Source of the DNA: JBBQVZ01 sp963695975
GTDB taxonomy: Bacteria > Actinomycetota > UBA4738 > HRBIN12
Assembly (NCBI GenBank): GCA_963695975.1
Contig: CAVOIB010000002.1
Location: 434,001 to 498,000, forward strand
DNA length: 64,000 nt
Reading direction: 5' to 3'
Shown: piece after piece, positions 24,348 through 32,424 of the stretch
Numbering within the stretch: the stretch's first letter is position 1
Layout: each line of letters opens with the position of its first letter
Position numbers and translations under genes: made by a program
The notes under the pieces: model-generated
Seen by the model: only the letters and a program-made list of their open reading frames with translations
What the model was told of the DNA's origin: nothing
The model's database searches: none

Positions 24348-25295
24348 TCAGACTACCTCGATCACCGGGACCCCGGCAGCGCCCTGCTGTTCACGCACCA
24401 GCACCGACGAGAGCTCCGCCCCGTAGAGGAAGACCCACATCGCCAGGCGGATGATCAGCAGCAGTCCGAAGATGCCGCCGATCGTGCCGTACAGCGAGGA
24501 CCAGTGCTCGATCGTGTGGTCGGCGAGCACGCCGCCGATGAGCTTCAGCACGCCGAAGCCGAACGTCATCAGGATCGCCCCGGGCAGATGATCGTGCCAG
24601 CGGAGCGTCTTGCTCGGTGTGAGCAGCTTGTACAGGAGCAGGAAGTACCCGAACTCGACCAGCAGGAGCAGGATCCGCACCACGAACCACGCGGGGATCA
24701 CGATCAGACCGTGGAGGTCGAAGCTCTGCACGAGGGCGCCGACCACCAGCCCGCCGATCACAACGGCACCGAGCACGACCGTGATCAACATGGCTCGGAA
24801 CCGGTTCACCACGCTCCGACGCTTGACGTCGAACACCTTCGCGAGTGCTCGTTCCGCCCGACTGGACAGCACCGACGCGGCCCACAGGGCCCCGATCAGC
24901 CCGATGAGGCTGATGTCGGTGTGGGACCGGATCTGCTGCTGGACGGAGTCCAGGCCCGTCTCTGCGAGGCCGGGGATGCCGGCGACCAGCTCCTGGAACC
25001 AATCGGACTGGCCGACGTTCGCGATCAAGGTGCCGGCGAGCGAGAACCCCACCAACAGGAGCGGGAGCAGTGAGAGGAACGTGGCGTACGTGAGCGCGGC
25101 GGCCTGCGTGCTCACGTCGTCGAGCAGGCTCTTCACGTGCACCTCGACCGCCACCTGCACCGCTCGGACGATGCGCGTCTGCGCCCTCGGGGTGAACCGT
25201 CCGAGCTGGATGGAGATCCACTGGAGCGTCCGCAGGAGCCACGTCTCTCCGAGATCTCGGAGCCGCCGGGTCACCCGCTGTACTAGGTTTCCCAT
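24348..25295 (-). CDS. YihY/virulence factor BrkB family membrane protein
   Basis: 315 aa. Six predicted helices starting after an amphipathic N terminus of about 60 residues. Family signatures: STQAAALTYATFLSLLPLLLVGFSLAG, SSRAERALAKVFDVKRRS, LLVEFGYFLLLYKLLTPSKTLRWHDHLPGA, and YGTIGGIFGLLLIIRLAMWVFLYGAEL at the end. Despite the historic name RNase BN this is an integral membrane protein of uncertain transport role. No clear Shine-Dalgarno precedes the ATG. Convergent with the HD gene, divergent from the GNAT gene. Confidence 0.85.
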   Translation of the reverse strand: MGNLVQRVTRRLRDLGETWLLRTLQWISIQLGRFTPRAQTRIVRAVQVAVEVHVKSLLDDVSTQAAALTYATFLSLLPLLLVGFSLAGTLIANVGQSDWFQELVAGIPGLAETGLDSVQQQIRSHTDISLIGLIGALWAASVLSSRAERALAKVFDVKRRSVVNRFRAMLITVVLGAVVIGGLVVGALVQSFDLHGLIVIPAWFVVRILLLLVEFGYFLLLYKLLTPSKTLRWHDHLPGAILMTFGFGVLKLIGGVLADHTIEHWSSLYGTIGGIFGLLLIIRLAMWVFLYGAELSSVLVREQQGAAGVPVIEVV

Positions 25296-25296
25296 C

Positions 25297-25311
25297 AGAA
25301 GCGAAGCTTCT
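25297..25311. promoter_or_regulatory. Inverted repeat between brkB-like and GNAT genes
   Basis: AGAAGC-GAA-GCTTCT, a perfect 6-bp inverted repeat in the 36-bp gap between two divergent genes. It could be a regulator site covering both starts. No regulator can be named. Confidence 0.3.
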
Positions 25312-25331
25312 CACGGGGTCGAGGAGGCAGC

Positions 25332-25814
25332 GTGAACATCAGGCCGGCCACGAAGGACGATGCCGAGTTCCTTCAGAAGATGCTGTACGAGGCTGCGCGG
25401 TGGAACCCGGACTGGCCGCGAGAGCCGATCGAGGAGTTCCTTGCGGAGCCGATGCTCAAGCGCTTCTACGAGGGGTGGGGTCGTCCGGGCGACTCCGGTG
25501 TGATCGCGGAGCTGGACGGCATGCCCGTGGGGGCGGCGTGGTACCGCTTGTTCACCCAGGACGAGCCCGGGTACGGGTTCGTGGACGAGAAGATCCCCGA
25601 GATCGGCATCGCCGTGGAGCCGCTGCATCGGCGCAAGGGGATCGGGGCAACGCTCCTGCGCGCGCTCATGGTGCAGGCGCGAGAGGAAGGCTTCCAGGCA
25701 CTCTCGCTGTCGGTCGCCGTGCACAACCGCTCGCGGATGATGTACCAGCGCGTCGGCTTCGAGAAGCTGGACGAGGACGAGGGCGGCTCCTGGGTGATGG
25801 TCGTCAACCTGTAA
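25332..25814 (+). CDS. GNAT-family N-acetyltransferase
   Basis: 160 aa. Starts at GTG 25332 with GAGGAGG 6 nt upstream. Acetyl-CoA binding motif A is visible as GIAVEPLHRRKGIGATLLRAL with the R-x-x-G-x-G core, followed by SRMMYQRVGFEKL, the typical C-terminal GNAT strand-helix. The N-terminal part (NIRPATKDDAEFLQKML) is the usual first strand and helix. The acceptor substrate is unknown; it is monocistronic and convergent with dedA. Confidence 0.85.
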   Translation: MNIRPATKDDAEFLQKMLYEAARWNPDWPREPIEEFLAEPMLKRFYEGWGRPGDSGVIAELDGMPVGAAWYRLFTQDEPGYGFVDEKIPEIGIAVEPLHRRKGIGATLLRALMVQAREEGFQALSLSVAVHNRSRMMYQRVGFEKLDEDEGGSWVMVVNL

Positions 25815-25835
25815 GCCAGGTCACCACCGTTCGCC

Positions 25836-26543
25836 TCAGCGACCCTCGCCGGCCGCGCGCTCCTGGTCGAGGGTGGCGTACGCGATCTGCACGCGTCGCC
25901 AGCGTCGCACCACCCACCAGACCCCGCCCATCACGATCACCGCGGCGATCGCCCAGGCGACGGGACGGATCACGGCCTCCGCCGCAGCCCAGTTGTCGCC
26001 CAGTTGATAGCCGATCCACGCGAGGGCGAACGTCCATGGCAGGCAGCCCAGGATCGTGTAGAGCGTGAACTTGGAGAAGTTCATCCGGGCGACCCCCGCG
26101 GGTACGCTGATGAACGTTCGCACGACGGGGAGTAGCCGGGAGAAGAAGACGGCGGCGTCGCCGTGGCGTTCGAACCAGATGTGGGCCCGGTCGACCTCGT
26201 GGGGGAGGATCAAGAGGTATCGGCCGAACCTGTCGACGAGCGGTCGTCCGCCCAGCGCACCGACGCCGTAGGCGAGCCACGAGCCGACCAGGTTGCCCGC
26301 CGTTCCAGCGATCCCCACCCAGAAGAGGCTGAGCTCCTGGCCACCACTTACGAATCCGGCGCTCGCGAGGGCCCCTCCGAAGAGCATCGTTACTTCGGAT
26401 GGGATCGGGATACACGCCGATTCGAGCAGCATCAGGATGAAGATCGCCAGGTAGCCGTACTGGACGATCTGGGTCGTCACGAAGTCGGTGAAGAGGGCGA
26501 GCACGCTGCTCCAGGTTGGCCGGGGGAAGCCCGAGCGTAGCAT
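25836..26543 (-). CDS. DedA/SNARE-associated family membrane protein
   Basis: 235 aa. Signatures: LESACIPIPSEVTMLFGGALASAG, GTAGNLVGSWLAYGVGALGGRPLVDRFG, FERHGDAAVFFSRLLPVVRTFISVPAGVARM with the conserved Arg pair, and a final helix near 195-215. DedA proteins act in undecaprenyl-phosphate or phospholipid translocation and membrane potential homeostasis. A TATTCC hexamer ends about 9 nt before the ATG, so the mRNA may be leaderless. Divergent from topA. Confidence 0.9.
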   Translation of the reverse strand: MLRSGFPRPTWSSVLALFTDFVTTQIVQYGYLAIFILMLLESACIPIPSEVTMLFGGALASAGFVSGGQELSLFWVGIAGTAGNLVGSWLAYGVGALGGRPLVDRFGRYLLILPHEVDRAHIWFERHGDAAVFFSRLLPVVRTFISVPAGVARMNFSKFTLYTILGCLPWTFALAWIGYQLGDNWAAAEAVIRPVAWAIAAVIVMGGVWWVVRRWRRVQIAYATLDQERAAGEGR

Positions 26544-26663
26544 CGCGACCGTGGAATATCGGGGGTCCCGCCGCCGTTCAGGGCATCAGCGCGAGCCGGG
26601 CCAGGCACGCCACGGATGCTTGTGGAGGCCCATCGCGGTGGTACCGTCGCCCAGGGGTGTCGC

Positions 26664-26692
26664 TTGACACCTCCTCCCCACCCTCGTAAAGG
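26664..26692 (+). promoter_or_regulatory. topA promoter
   Basis: Consensus -35 TTGACA at 26664-26669 and TAAAGG at 26687-26692 with a 17-nt spacer. The topA ATG is 9 nt after the -10 box, so transcription would start about 2-3 nt before the ATG. AAAGG could otherwise serve as a Shine-Dalgarno for a longer mRNA. Confidence 0.6.
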
Positions 26693-26701
26693 TTCGCAGC
26701 C

Positions 26702-29191
26702 ATGCCGAAGACCCTGGTAGTGGTCGAATCGCCGGCCAAGGCGAAGACCATCGAGAAGTACTTGGGCGGTGACTACACCGTCCGGGCTTCCTATGGGCAC
26801 ATCCGTGACCTGCCGAAGTCCAAGCTCGGCGTGGATCCCGAGCACGATTTCGAGCCCGAGTACATCGTTCCTGAGGACTCGGAGCGCCATGTCCGAGACC
26901 TGCGATCGGCGCACAAGAAGTCCGAGGATCTGGTGCTGGCCACGGACTACGACCGCGAGGGCGAGGCGATCGCGTTCCACGTGGCCACCCTGCTCGGCGT
27001 TCCCCCCGAGGGCGCCAAACGGGTCACGTTCACCGAGATCACCCGCGATGCGATCCTGGAGGCGTTCGGGCAGCCGCGCGAGATCGATATGGATCTCGTG
27101 GACGCGCAGCAGGCTCGACGCGTGCTCGACCGGTTGGTCGGGTACCGCATCTCTCCGCTCCTGTGGCGCCGGGTCCGCCCGGGCCTCTCGGCCGGTCGCG
27201 TCCAGTCGGTCGCCGTTCGTCTGATCGTCGAGCGCGAGCGCGAGATCGCCGCGTTCAACCCGGTCGAGTATTGGAGCGTCGACGTCCGGCTCACGCCCGA
27301 GGGCGAGCCGGCGCAGCCGTTCGTGGCTCGCCTCGTCGAGGTTCCCGAGGGCAAGGTCGCCGCGTCGCCCGATAAGAAGGGCGTCCACCTGGAGGCGGAG
27401 GCCGATGCCGCGCAGCACGTTGAACGGCTGAACCGTGCCGCGTACCACGTGACGAACGTGGAGCGCAAGGAGCGTAAGCGCTCCCCGGCTCCCCCGTTCA
27501 CCACCTCGACGCTGCAGCAGGAGGCCGCACGCAAGCTGGGGTTCGGCGCCCGCCGCACCATGTCGCTCGCGCAGCGGTTGTACGAGGGGATCAACGTCCC
27601 CGGCGAGGGCTCGGTCGGGCTGATCACCTACATGCGTACGGACTCGGTGAGTATCGCGGACACCGCACTGCGCGAGATCGCCGAGCTCGTCAAGACCGAG
27701 TACGGCCAGGCGTACACGCTGGCCGAGCCTCGCCGATACAAGACCCGGTCGCGGAACGCGCAGGAGGCCCACGAGGCCGTCCGTCCCACGTCCGTACTTC
27801 GGACGCCCGAGCGGATGTCCGGTGTGCTGGAGCCCGACCAACTCCGGTTGTATCGGCTGATCTGGCAGCGGACGGTCGCCACACAAGTGGCCGAGGCGCG
27901 CTTCAACCAGGTCGGCGTTGACATCGAGGCGGCCGACGACGGTGTCCGCTATGGCCTGCGCGCCACGGGGCAGACGCTCGTGTTCGACGGGTTCATCCGC
28001 ATCTACAAGGAAGGGCGCGACGAGGGACCGGACGAGGATGCGGAGTCGACGCTGCCCGAGCTCACGGTCGAACAGCTGCTCCGGATGCTGGAGGTCCTTC
28101 CCGAACAACATTTCACGCAGCCGCCCCCGCGCTACTCGGAGGCTTCGCTCGTGAAGACGCTCGAGGAGCTCGGGATCGGACGGCCCTCCACGTACGCGTC
28201 GATCATCTCGACGATCCAAGATCGGGGCTACGTGCGCCTGGAGGACAAGCGCTTCTATCCCGAGGACGTCGGCGTGGTGGTGACCGACAAACTGATCGAG
28301 CACTTCCCCGACGTGGTCGACGTGAACTTCACGGCCCATCTGGAAGAGGAGCTCGACGAGATCGCGGAAGGGCAGATCGGGTGGACCCAGGTCCTGCACG
28401 AGTTCAACGGGCCGTTCGAGCGCGCGCTCGAGAAGGCCGAGCATTCGTTCGAACGGTTCGAGGAGGAGCTCGACGAGCTCTGTCCGCTCTGTCCGACGGA
28501 GGGGCGCGAGCCCGGCTCGCTCCAAGTGAAGCTCGGACGGTTCGGGAAGTTCGTCGGGTGCACGAACTACCCGGAGTGTCGCTACATCCGCAACATGGAC
28601 GGATCGGTCCGGCCGGAGCCAGTGCTGCTCGACGAGACGTGCCCCGAGTGCGGCGAGCACCAGTTGCAGGAGCGCGTCGGCCGGTACGGGCCGTTCATCG
28701 GTTGCAGCGGGTATCCAACATGCCGCTACATCAAGAAGGAACCTCCCACGTCGACGGGCGTGACCTGCCCCGAATGCCAGCAGGGCGAGCTGGTCGAGCG
28801 CAAGAACCGGTTCGGCGCGCCGTTCTACAGTTGCAGCCGGTACCCGGACTGCATGCTCGCAGTCAGCAACCCGCCCATCCCCGACCACCCCTGCCCGGAG
28901 TGCGGCTCGCTTCTGCTCCAGCGGCCGAAGAGCATCAAGTGCTGGAACTGCGGCGCGGAGCTCGATCTGGAGTTCAACGTGACCAAGCTGGGTGACGTCG
29001 AGGCGGAGGCGGCGATCCGTGCGGCGAAGGCGAAGGCACGGGAGGCTCGTGTCGCGGCCAAGGCCTCGAAGAAGAAGACCGCCGCACGGAAGAAACCGGC
29101 GGCACGCAACAAGACGGCCGCAAACAAGACGGCCGCAAGCAAGACGGCCGCGAAGAAACCGACCGCGAAGAAACCGACCGCGAGGGCCTAG
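26702..29191 (+). CDS. topA: DNA topoisomerase I
   Basis: 829 aa, type IA topoisomerase that relaxes negative supercoils. Toprim domain LVVVESPAKAKTIEKYLG with acidic DYDREGEAIAFH; catalytic Tyr at about residue 310 in GLITYMRTDSVS; the region around GIGRPSTYASIISTIQDRGY. The C terminus carries four zinc-ribbon-like units with CxxC pairs (about residues 597-755). The last is CPECGSLLLQ with CWNCG. It ends in a Lys/Ala-rich tail of about 60 residues, a known feature of actinobacterial TopA that aids processivity and protein contacts. The MFS-tmk gene starts 5 nt after the stop. Confidence 0.97.
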   Translation: MPKTLVVVESPAKAKTIEKYLGGDYTVRASYGHIRDLPKSKLGVDPEHDFEPEYIVPEDSERHVRDLRSAHKKSEDLVLATDYDREGEAIAFHVATLLGVPPEGAKRVTFTEITRDAILEAFGQPREIDMDLVDAQQARRVLDRLVGYRISPLLWRRVRPGLSAGRVQSVAVRLIVEREREIAAFNPVEYWSVDVRLTPEGEPAQPFVARLVEVPEGKVAASPDKKGVHLEAEADAAQHVERLNRAAYHVTNVERKERKRSPAPPFTTSTLQQEAARKLGFGARRTMSLAQRLYEGINVPGEGSVGLITYMRTDSVSIADTALREIAELVKTEYGQAYTLAEPRRYKTRSRNAQEAHEAVRPTSVLRTPERMSGVLEPDQLRLYRLIWQRTVATQVAEARFNQVGVDIEAADDGVRYGLRATGQTLVFDGFIRIYKEGRDEGPDEDAESTLPELTVEQLLRMLEVLPEQHFTQPPPRYSEASLVKTLEELGIGRPSTYASIISTIQDRGYVRLEDKRFYPEDVGVVVTDKLIEHFPDVVDVNFTAHLEEELDEIAEGQIGWTQVLHEFNGPFERALEKAEHSFERFEEELDELCPLCPTEGREPGSLQVKLGRFGKFVGCTNYPECRYIRNMDGSVRPEPVLLDETCPECGEHQLQERVGRYGPFIGCSGYPTCRYIKKEPPTSTGVTCPECQQGELVERKNRFGAPFYSCSRYPDCMLAVSNPPIPDHPCPECGSLLLQRPKSIKCWNCGAELDLEFNVTKLGDVEAEAAIRAAKAKAREARVAAKASKKKTAARKKPAARNKTAANKTAASKTAAKKPTAKKPTARA
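29108..29182 (+). repeat. topA: 15-bp tandem repeats encoding TopA Lys/Ala tail
   Basis: Five consecutive 15-bp units in frame: two exact AACAAGACGGCCGCA, one near copy (AGCAAGACGGCCGCG) and two exact AAGAAACCGACCGCG. They encode NKTAA-NKTAA-SKTAA-KKPTA-KKPTA. The exact copies suggest recent slippage or duplication, so tail length may vary among relatives. Confidence 0.8.
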
Positions 29192-29196
29192 CGCCC

Positions 29197-31227
29197 GTGT
29201 CCAGCATCGCCGACGAGGTCGCGGCGCTCCGCGGAACCAGGTCGGCGACCCTCAAGGACCTCCTCACCAACCCGGGGTTCGCCCGGCTGCTGGCGGCGAT
29301 GTCGGTGTCGTCTCTCGGCGACTGGGTCGGATTCGTGGCGGTGACGTCGCTGGTCACCGCGCTTTCGGGAAGCGCGGCCGGGGCGGGCCTGGCCGTCGGT
29401 GGCGTGATGACCGCTCGCATGCTCCCGGCGATCCTGTTCGGTCCATTCGCGGGCGTGTTCGTCGACCGGTTCGACCGCAAGCGGATCATGATCGCCGCCG
29501 ACGTCGCGCGCGGGGCGCTCTACGCGACCATGGCGTTCGTCCACCGTCTCGGGGTCATCTTCCTGCTGTCGTTCGTGATCGAATGCTTCTCACTCCTTTG
29601 GACACCCGCGCGGGACGCATCATTGCCGAACCTGGTCCCACGACGACAGCTCGCGAACGCGAACTCGATCGGGCTGGTCAGTACGTACGCCACGCTCCCG
29701 CTCGGCGGCGCCGTCTTCGCGGTGCTCGCCGTCATCGGCCAGGCGCTCGGGCTGGCGCGCCCTGAGACGCTGGCGTTGCTGCTCGACGCGGGTACGTTCG
29801 CGTTCTCGGCGGTGATGGTGAGCGGTGTTCCCCTCAAGGCGCCGCCCCAGCGCGGGTTGGGGCACTTCGATCTCTCGCGGGTGTGGCGCGACGTCGTGGA
29901 CGGCGTGCGTTTCTTGTTCGAAGACTCGATCGCCTCGGCCATGACCGCGGGGATCGTGATCGCGTTCGCCGCTGTGGGCGCCGTCCTCGCGCTCGGACCG
30001 ATCTTCGTGAACAGCACCTTGCAGGCGAAGGCCGCGGGTTGGGGCGTCGTCGTGGTGGCGTTCGGGATAGGCATGGCGATCGGCATGGCCGGCTCCAACC
30101 AGGTCACCAAGTTCATCGAACGCGACCTGGTGTTCACCCGATCGCTCCTTTCGGCCGCCGCAGCGCTCTTCGTGTTGGCCGCGATGCCGACGTTCGCGTT
30201 CGCAGCGATGGTCACGGTGTGGCTCGGGTTGTTCTGCGGGCTCGCCTGGGTGAGCGGCTACACCCTGTTGCAGGAGAACGTGGAGGACGAGTACCGCGGG
30301 CGGACGTTCGCTTCGCTCACCGTCTTGTCGCGCCTTGGACTCTTCTTGTCCCTGACCATCTTCCCTATCCTGTCGTCGGTCTATGGCAACCATGCCCTCC
30401 ACATCGCGAACCAGCGGATCGACGTCTCCGGGACGCGTCTCGCGCTCTGGACCGCCGGGCTGCTCGCGCTCGGCGCCGGGCTCAACACGCGCCGGCTCCT
30501 CCGCCGCTACCGGCTCAGCCGTCCGCAGCCACTCACGCTCGTGCCGAAGCTGAAGCGCCCGCCGGCCACCGGCCTGTTCATCGCCTTCGAGGGTGTGGAG
30601 GGGGCCGGGAAGGGAACGCAGATCGGCCTGTGCGAGGCGTACCTGCGGGCGCTCGGACTGGACGTGCTCGTCACGCGCGAGCCCGGAGGGACCGAGCTCG
30701 GTGAGCGCGTTCGCCGGCTCCTGCTCGATCCGAACACCGGGAAGCTCGACGCGCGGGCCGAGGCGCTCTTGTTCGCGGCGAGCCGTGCCCAGACCGTGGC
30801 CTCGATCATCCGCCCGGCCCTCGCCGAGGGGAAGACGGTGATCTGCGACCGGTACGTGGACTCGTCGCTCGCGTACCAGGGCTGGGCACGAGGATTGGGG
30901 GAGCAAGACGTCCTCACACTGAACGTGTGGGCGACCCAGGGGCTCTTCCCCGACCTGGTCCTCCTGCTTCATGTCGAGCCCGAGCTTGGCTTGCTCCGGT
31001 CGACCGAGGCTCCCGACCGCATGGAGATGGAGGGGCAGGACTTCCATGCCAAGGTCTCCGACGCCTACCTCAAGATCGCGGAAGAGCACCCCGAGCGGTT
31101 CGTCGTGATCGATGCCGATCGTCCACAGCCCGACGTGTTCGAGAGCGTGAAGGAGGCCCTGCACCGGGTGCTCAAGGATCGCGACGAACCGCCCCCGCCA
31201 CCGGGTCCCGTCGGTCCCGCCGAGTAG
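29197..31227 (+). CDS. tmk: MFS transporter-thymidylate kinase fusion
   Basis: 676 aa. Residues about 20-430 form an MFS-type permease of about 12 helices (GDWVGFVAVTSLVTALSGS, FGPFAGVFVDRFDRKRIMI). Residues about 455-660 are a dTMP kinase: GLFIAFEGVEGAGKGTQ P-loop near residue 466, TREPGGTELGERVR, LFAASRAQTV, ICDRYVDSSLAYQGWARGLG. It phosphorylates dTMP to dTDP for DNA synthesis. The P-loop reads GKG where most have GKS or GKT. A Pro-rich tail ends the protein. Similar MFS-Tmk fusions are known in actinobacteria. The substrate of the membrane half is unknown. It is followed by holB, a common tmk neighbour. Confidence 0.92.
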   Translation: MSSIADEVAALRGTRSATLKDLLTNPGFARLLAAMSVSSLGDWVGFVAVTSLVTALSGSAAGAGLAVGGVMTARMLPAILFGPFAGVFVDRFDRKRIMIAADVARGALYATMAFVHRLGVIFLLSFVIECFSLLWTPARDASLPNLVPRRQLANANSIGLVSTYATLPLGGAVFAVLAVIGQALGLARPETLALLLDAGTFAFSAVMVSGVPLKAPPQRGLGHFDLSRVWRDVVDGVRFLFEDSIASAMTAGIVIAFAAVGAVLALGPIFVNSTLQAKAAGWGVVVVAFGIGMAIGMAGSNQVTKFIERDLVFTRSLLSAAAALFVLAAMPTFAFAAMVTVWLGLFCGLAWVSGYTLLQENVEDEYRGRTFASLTVLSRLGLFLSLTIFPILSSVYGNHALHIANQRIDVSGTRLALWTAGLLALGAGLNTRRLLRRYRLSRPQPLTLVPKLKRPPATGLFIAFEGVEGAGKGTQIGLCEAYLRALGLDVLVTREPGGTELGERVRRLLLDPNTGKLDARAEALLFAASRAQTVASIIRPALAEGKTVICDRYVDSSLAYQGWARGLGEQDVLTLNVWATQGLFPDLVLLLHVEPELGLLRSTEAPDRMEMEGQDFHAKVSDAYLKIAEEHPERFVVIDADRPQPDVFESVKEALHRVLKDRDEPPPPPGPVGPAE

Positions 31228-31230
31228 CAT
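31225..31230 (+). promoter_or_regulatory. Putative -10 for leaderless holB mRNA
   Basis: TAGCAT, overlapping the tmk stop codon, lies exactly 7 nt before the holB ATG, and no Shine-Dalgarno is present. The same arrangement recurs before other genes in the window. Confidence 0.4.
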
Positions 31231-31237
31231 CGCGCGC

Positions 31238-32350
31238 ATGGCCGCAGTCCTCGACCGGGTCCCCGGGCAAGACGCCGCGATGGCGTTCCTCACCGGCGCG
31301 GCGGAGCGTCCGCACCACGCCTACGTGTTCGCGGGGCCTGAGGGGTCGGGCAAGTCGATCGCGGCACGCGCGTTCACGGCGGCGCTCCTGTGCCCCGACG
31401 GTGGCTGTGGCGCCTGCCGGTCGTGCCGTCTGGCGCTGGAGGATCACCATCCGAACGTGTTCCTGATCGAGCCCGAAGGCCGCGACATCCACGTCGAGAC
31501 CATCCGCGAGGAGGTCTGGATGCCGGCGTTCCGCACCGCGCCGGAGCCAGGTCGCAAGGTGTTCGTGATCCGTGAGGCGGACCGGCTTTCGCCCGCTGCG
31601 GCCGACACGTTGTTGAAGGTGCTCGAGGAGCCACCGGCCGATGCCGTGCTCTTGTTGATGTCGGCGCGCGCGCACGAGCTCCCGGACACCGTGCTCTCGC
31701 GATGCCACATCGTGATGTTCACCGCCCTGTCCGAGACATTCGTGGTCGACGTCTTGGTGGACGAAGGCGTCGATCCCACGCGCGCCCGGCTGGCGGCACG
31801 TCTCACCGGCGGCAACCTCGGACGCGCGCGACGGCTGGCGATCGCACCGGACGGTCTGCGGTTCCGAGATGCGGCTCGGCAGGCGATCGAGCTCGCCGCC
31901 GCCGGACCGACCGGGGCGATGGGATCAGCCGACGTCGTGCTCGCTGCCGCGGCGGAATACAAGAAGGGACTGAAGGGCGAGCTCGAGGCCGAACTGGCAC
32001 CGTTCGTCGACGAGCGGGGCAGACCTGAGGACGCCTACCGCGGTGCGATCAAACGGATCGAGGTCCGCTTCCACCGGCGCGAGCGTCGCGCCGAACGGGA
32101 CTACGTCGACTGGGTGCTGCTGGCGGTGTCATCGCTCCTTCGCGATCGGATCGCAGTTGCGGTAGGGGGCGACGCGGGCCTTCTGCTGAACCCCGACCTC
32201 GAGCCCGACCCCGGCCTTTCGACCGTACGTGCGGCGACCGGTCTGGCGGGGATCGAGGAGGCGCGCGCGGCCCTGGCCGAGGACCTCAACCTGAATACCC
32301 GGCTGCTGCTCGAACACGCGTTCCTCCGGTTGAGCGAGCTCGCCGCGTAG
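31238..32350 (+). CDS. holB: DNA polymerase III subunit delta prime
   Basis: 370 aa. Clamp-loader AAA+ protein. P-loop-like GPEGSGKSIAARAFTAALLC, zinc module with Cys in CPDGGCGACRSC, IRE...AFRTAPEPGRKVFVIREADRLSPAAADTLLKVLEEPP (Walker B and sensor region), and the SRC motif at DTVLSRCHIV. The C-terminal collar domain is poorly conserved. It lies directly after tmk, a widespread tmk-holB arrangement. Confidence 0.88.
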   Translation: MAAVLDRVPGQDAAMAFLTGAAERPHHAYVFAGPEGSGKSIAARAFTAALLCPDGGCGACRSCRLALEDHHPNVFLIEPEGRDIHVETIREEVWMPAFRTAPEPGRKVFVIREADRLSPAAADTLLKVLEEPPADAVLLLMSARAHELPDTVLSRCHIVMFTALSETFVVDVLVDEGVDPTRARLAARLTGGNLGRARRLAIAPDGLRFRDAARQAIELAAAGPTGAMGSADVVLAAAAEYKKGLKGELEAELAPFVDERGRPEDAYRGAIKRIEVRFHRRERRAERDYVDWVLLAVSSLLRDRIAVAVGGDAGLLLNPDLEPDPGLSTVRAATGLAGIEEARAALAEDLNLNTRLLLEHAFLRLSELAA

Positions 32351-32424
32351 CCACCTAGTGGGAGCGTGGCGCCGACACCACTGGCCAGCGGGAGGCGGGT
32401 GGTACGTCTTCTAGCTCCGAAGGG

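Noticed and set aside
26477..28888. 803-codon open frame on the minus strand
   Set aside because: Antisense shadow of topA; no recognisable domains and Arg/Leu/Asp-rich composition.
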